The notes under the pieces were generated by a model that worked only from the letters and a program-made list of their open reading frames with translations, was not told where the DNA came from and made no database searches. 64,000 bases of DNA, taken from an uncultured Saprospiraceae bacterium (GTDB taxonomy: Bacteria > Bacteroidota > Bacteroidia > Chitinophagales > Saprospiraceae). Of this stretch, positions 61,390 through 64,000 are shown one piece after another. Each line of letters begins with the position of its first letter. Positions within the stretch are counted from its first letter, which is position 1. The stretch covers positions 1 through 64,000 of the forward strand of contig CALEYL010000075.1 in the NCBI GenBank assembly GCA_937926205.1, given 5' to 3'. The translations under genes were made by a program, and so were the position numbers.

Positions 61390-62355
61390 TTACCCCAACT
61401 CCTTCCCTACCCGCTCCATCAGCGCTTTTGTGGCGCGAATACCATCCGGCTCAGAAAGAATATTGCCTTCGTATTCTACGCCGATGTAACCAGTATAACC
61501 TGCATCTTTTACGATCTTCAGCATTTTGGTGTAATCGGTTTGAATGCAGTTTCCGGCGTTGTCAAAATCGTGGGTTTTTGCGCTTACCCCTTTGGCGAAA
61601 GGCATCATTTCCATAACCCCTTTGTAGCGGTCGTATTCTTCGACGCAGGGTGATTCCCACATGTCGCCTTTTTCGCGGCGGATGCAGAAGTTGCCGAAAT
61701 CGGGCAGCGTACCACAATTGGGCATGCCCACGGCTTTCATCACGCCTGCAAGCCACTGGCCGTTGGAGGAGTAGCCGCCATGGTTTTCAACAATCACGCC
61801 GATATTGCTTTTTTGCGCATATTCGCAGAGCTTATGCAGGCCATCAGCACCTGCTTTAGCGACTTCTTCCGCTGTCCCGACGCCAAAACAATTCACCCGT
61901 ATGGAATGGCAGCCCAGGAATTTAGCGGCATCCACCCATTTGTAGTGGTTTTCTACCGCCTGCATACGCTTTTTAGCGTCGGTATCGGCCATTTCGCCTT
62001 CCCCGTCAACCATGATCAGCACACTCGTCACACCGTGGTCATCACAGCGTTGCTTCAATGCGGCGAGGTATTTTTTGTCTTCGGCTTTGTCCTTGAAAAA
62101 TTGATTAACATACTCTACTCCGTCAATGCCAAATTCATTTCTGGCCTTTACCGGAAAATCGAGGTTGTCAAATTCTTTTGCAAAAAGCGCTTTGTGAAGG
62201 GACCACTCTGCCAATGAAATTTTAAAAAACATAGTTACGGGTTTTGTCATGTTCGCCTGCGTCGTTTTAGGACTGCAGGCAGCTAAAATAGAGGCGCTCA
62301 AAGAGCCGCCAAGGGTGGCAATGCCAAGAGAACGGAGAAATTCCTGACGATTCAT
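61390..62355 (-). CDS. Sugar phosphate isomerase/epimerase-like TIM-barrel lipoprotein
   Basis: A 321-residue xylose-isomerase-like TIM barrel (AP endonuclease family 2). It begins with a leader and lipobox (SLSASILAAC, C27), so it is a lipoprotein; the RQEFLRSLG region resembles a Tat leader with one Arg replaced. Metal-site segments typical of the fold are visible: VIVENHGGYS, TLPDFGNF, SAKTHDFD and IGVEYEGN. The substrate cannot be assigned. It sits 63 bases from the GH53 gene on the same strand, as is common in carbohydrate clusters. Confidence 0.88.
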   Translation of the reverse strand: MNRQEFLRSLGIATLGGSLSASILAACSPKTTQANMTKPVTMFFKISLAEWSLHKALFAKEFDNLDFPVKARNEFGIDGVEYVNQFFKDKAEDKKYLAALKQRCDDHGVTSVLIMVDGEGEMADTDAKKRMQAVENHYKWVDAAKFLGCHSIRVNCFGVGTAEEVAKAGADGLHKLCEYAQKSNIGVIVENHGGYSSNGQWLAGVMKAVGMPNCGTLPDFGNFCIRREKGDMWESPCVEEYDRYKGVMEMMPFAKGVSAKTHDFDNAGNCIQTDYTKMLKIVKDAGYTGYIGVEYEGNILSEPDGIRATKALMERVGKELG

Positions 62356-62418
62356 AAGTAGATTATTTTGTTTGATGCAATGTATGGTTTGAAAATACCT
62401 TCATTTGAAAAGCGCGTA

Positions 62419-63492
62419 TTAATCTTTAAATACGCCCATTGCAGGAAGCGCCCGCTTGTCAAAACCCCATAGCGCCATGTTTTCCCAGGAAGAACCATCT
62501 GTTGCCGCACTTCCTTTATAAGCCACCCAATCCGCGCCCCAATAGCAGATTCCTACACCGTTGGAATTTGCCGACACCACTTCTTTGAGTTTGATCAAAA
62601 AATTCTTCTGCCCCTCGCCGGTAGCCGGATAATCCGGGTGCAACTGGTCAGCCAGTCCGATTATATTATTGGTCTGATCATTCCAGGTAAGCGTAAAAGG
62701 GTAAGCCGTTTCAGCGATGACGATTTTTTTATTAAACCGGCTGGACAACAAAGACAGGTTAAGATCCAGCAGGAAAAAGCTTTTGCCGTGCCAGAAAGGA
62801 TAATACGACAAGGCGATCATGTCGAAGTCCAGGTTTTCAAGCTGTGTAAAAAAAATCACCGCATTTTCATGTCCGGCGTAGTGAAGCATAATGCGGGTAT
62901 TGGGGGCATGGTCGCGAACCGCCAGGATGCCCTGACTGAGCAAAGCTTTCATTTGTTCCGGATTGGAAATACGGCCTTCCGGCCAAAGCAATCCTCCGTT
63001 GATTTCATTGCCTATCTGAATAAAATCCGGCTGGATTTCGGAAACCGCTTTTTGGGTAAACTGATAAACGCTGTCCTTGAGCGCTTCAAAACCAACGCCC
63101 TGCCACGCTGCAGGTTTGGTTTGACTGCCGGGATCTGCCCAGGTATCCGAATAGTGCGGGCAAAGCCATACTTTCATCCCCCGGCTCTTTACTTCTGCTG
63201 CAAAAGCTTTTACCTGCTGAAAACCGGAAAGTGCTGTCGCCGGTTGGTTCCACAATCTGATCCGGATGGTGTTGACGCCGGCATTTTGCAAAGTAGCGAG
63301 CATGTCTTCAGCCTGACCATCCGCGTTTTGAGCGATAAAACCGGAAGCCCGGATTTCGGGAATAAAAGAAGCATCTACTGCTTTGATTTCCAAGGGGTCG
63401 GGGTTTTCAACAGGGCAACAGGTTTCTTTCTTATTACAGGAAAACAAAAATATTACACCCAAAAAAATGGCTATTTTTTTGAAAACCACCAT
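62419..63492 (-). CDS. GH53 arabinogalactan endo-beta-1,4-galactanase, lipoprotein
   Basis: I chose ATG 63492: it gives a lipoprotein signal (MVVFKKIAIFLGVIFLFSC, C19) and 357 residues, while the frame upstream is not signal-like. The GH53 barrel has the acid/base E163 in QIGNEINGG, the nucleophile E261 in VIAETAYPF, NTIRIRLWNQP, PHYSDTWADPG and CYWGADW. It cleaves beta-1,4-galactan side chains of plant pectin or arabinogalactan. As a surface lipoprotein it would act before import. Divergent from the TonB receptor whose start lies 66 bases away. Confidence 0.92.
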   Translation of the reverse strand: MVVFKKIAIFLGVIFLFSCNKKETCCPVENPDPLEIKAVDASFIPEIRASGFIAQNADGQAEDMLATLQNAGVNTIRIRLWNQPATALSGFQQVKAFAAEVKSRGMKVWLCPHYSDTWADPGSQTKPAAWQGVGFEALKDSVYQFTQKAVSEIQPDFIQIGNEINGGLLWPEGRISNPEQMKALLSQGILAVRDHAPNTRIMLHYAGHENAVIFFTQLENLDFDMIALSYYPFWHGKSFFLLDLNLSLLSSRFNKKIVIAETAYPFTLTWNDQTNNIIGLADQLHPDYPATGEGQKNFLIKLKEVVSANSNGVGICYWGADWVAYKGSAATDGSSWENMALWGFDKRALPAMGVFKD

Positions 63493-63558
63493 ATTGAAAT
63501 GAATTTTGATCACTTTTGAAAGTGATTTATCGATCAACAAGAACTCTAAAAGTACAAA

Positions 63559-64000
63559 ATGTTAAAAAACCCGGTACTTTTCTTTTTTTCAGGCATTTCG
63601 TTTCTTTCCGGGGCCGTCAATGGTCACGGTCAGTCTGCTGCCGATACGCTGCGCATGGATACCTTGCCCGCAGTGGAAATCACGGCGGCGAGGAGTACCG
63701 AAAAATCAGACGAATCTGCCCTGGCAGTTTCCGTTATGGATGCGGGCCGCATACGAATTGCCCAGCCTCAGTTGACGCTTGCAGAGAGCCTGCCCGCTAT
63801 TCCCGGCGTTTTTGTGCTTGACGATGCCAATTTCTCACAGGACCTGCGCATATCCATCCGCGGTTTTGGCGCCCGCGCCGGCTTTGGAATCCGGGGCATT
63901 AAAGTCTTGCTCGATGGCATTCCGGAATCCACGCCCGATGGCCAGGCTCAGGTTGACAACCTCGATCCGGCCATGTTGCAGCGCATCGAAGTGCTCCGGG
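63559..64000 (+). CDS. TonB-dependent receptor, N-terminal part, cut by the window edge
   Basis: An ATG at 63559 opens a frame that stays open to 64000 (147 codons visible). It starts with a signal peptide (FFFSGISFLSGAVNGHGQ), then a short linker with VEITAARSTEK (TonB-box-like) and the plug start SALAVSVMDAGRIRIAQ, LTLAESLPAIPGVFVLDD, ISIRGFGAR and IKVLLDGIPESTPDGQAQVDN. It resembles FecA/siderophore-type receptors rather than SusC. The rest lies outside the window. The gene is divergent from the GH53 gene. Confidence 0.88.
   Translation, partial: MLKNPVLFFFSGISFLSGAVNGHGQSAADTLRMDTLPAVEITAARSTEKSDESALAVSVMDAGRIRIAQPQLTLAESLPAIPGVFVLDDANFSQDLRISIRGFGARAGFGIRGIKVLLDGIPESTPDGQAQVDNLDPAMLQRIEVLR

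Noticed and set aside
63516..63821. 101-codon plus-strand frame at the right end
   Set aside because: It overlaps the TonB receptor reading frame, which has a signal peptide and plug motifs; the other frame has no family features.
1..64000. tRNA, rRNA, CRISPR array or defence island
   Set aside because: No T-loop-like GGTTCGAATCC pattern, no rRNA-like sequence, no regularly spaced identical repeats, and no cas, restriction or abortive-infection genes; the only toxin-antitoxin-like pair is at 1704-2404.

Overview
The window looks like a chromosomal segment of a Bacteroidota bacterium, most likely of the Saprospiraceae/Lewinella/Haliscomenobacter type. This is inference from gene content. Three secreted proteins carry type IX secretion (T9SS) C-terminal sorting domains. 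There are SusC/Oar-like TonB receptors, a PorV/PorQ-family protein, Bacteroidota-type promoters (TAnnTTTG -7 boxes) and Bacteroidota-restricted families (CtlX, DUF6580, PgpH, EF-G2). Genes rarely have a clear Shine-Dalgarno sequence. I found no rRNA, tRNA, CRISPR array, prophage or complete insertion sequence.

Layout. 1-7.9 kb: end of an unknown gene, a polytopic membrane protein, a DUF433/DUF5615 toxin-antitoxin-like pair, a Tat-exported PLP enzyme, a bifunctional-nuclease-family protein, aminopeptidase P, a membrane HExxH protein and a beta-barrel. 8-15 kb: sbcD-sbcC (ATGA overlap), then pgpH, a c-di-AMP phosphodiesterase. 15-21.6 kb: methyltransferase, DUF6580 transporter, HscA-like Hsp70, a barrel-like protein, queuosine-precursor transporter YhhQ and citrulline hydrolase CtlX. 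21.7-30.7 kb: a large Oar-like TonB receptor, a multidomain cupredoxin/lamin-tail T9SS protein, a patatin-like lipase and a leucine-rich T9SS protein, separated by strong hairpin terminators. 30.7-40.2 kb: an ECF sigma factor with a large membrane-anchored partner, an orphan TIGR04283 glycosyltransferase, the PorV/PorQ-like protein, YihY/BrkB, an acyl-CoA thioesterase, arginine deiminase, and an overlapping FAD-oxidoreductase/aldo-keto-reductase pair. 40.4-50.8 kb: an MFS (SLC45-like) sugar transporter, a lipoprotein isoaspartyl peptidase/asparaginase, a subtilase with a large insertion, a VWA membrane protein, an 0.8 kb gene-free stretch, tandem duplicated small barrel proteins, DUF3817 and LpxR. 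51-64 kb: a GH109-like Gfo/Idh/MocA enzyme, a repeat-rich gap with a probable MITE, an EF-G2 paralogue lacking the catalytic histidine, a class IV aminotransferase, a cytochrome c/copper monooxygenase fusion, a giant M60-like T9SS peptidase, a TIM-barrel isomerase, a GH53 galactanase and the start of a TonB receptor that runs off the right edge.

How genes may work together (inference). Arginine deiminase (36.8-38.0 kb) and CtlX (20.7-21.6 kb) together could take arginine to citrulline to ornithine. The right end has a polymer-degradation flavour: GH53 lipoprotein, sugar isomerase, TonB receptor, M60-like peptidase and, further left, GH109. Two unrelated proteins with intact copper sites (25.3 kb and 55.8 kb) suggest extracytoplasmic copper redox chemistry. 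The most unusual items are the cupredoxin/lamin-tail protein, the EF-G2 without its catalytic His, the FAD/AKR cassette with its cysteine cluster, the subtilase insertion and the MITE-like element at 52.5 kb.
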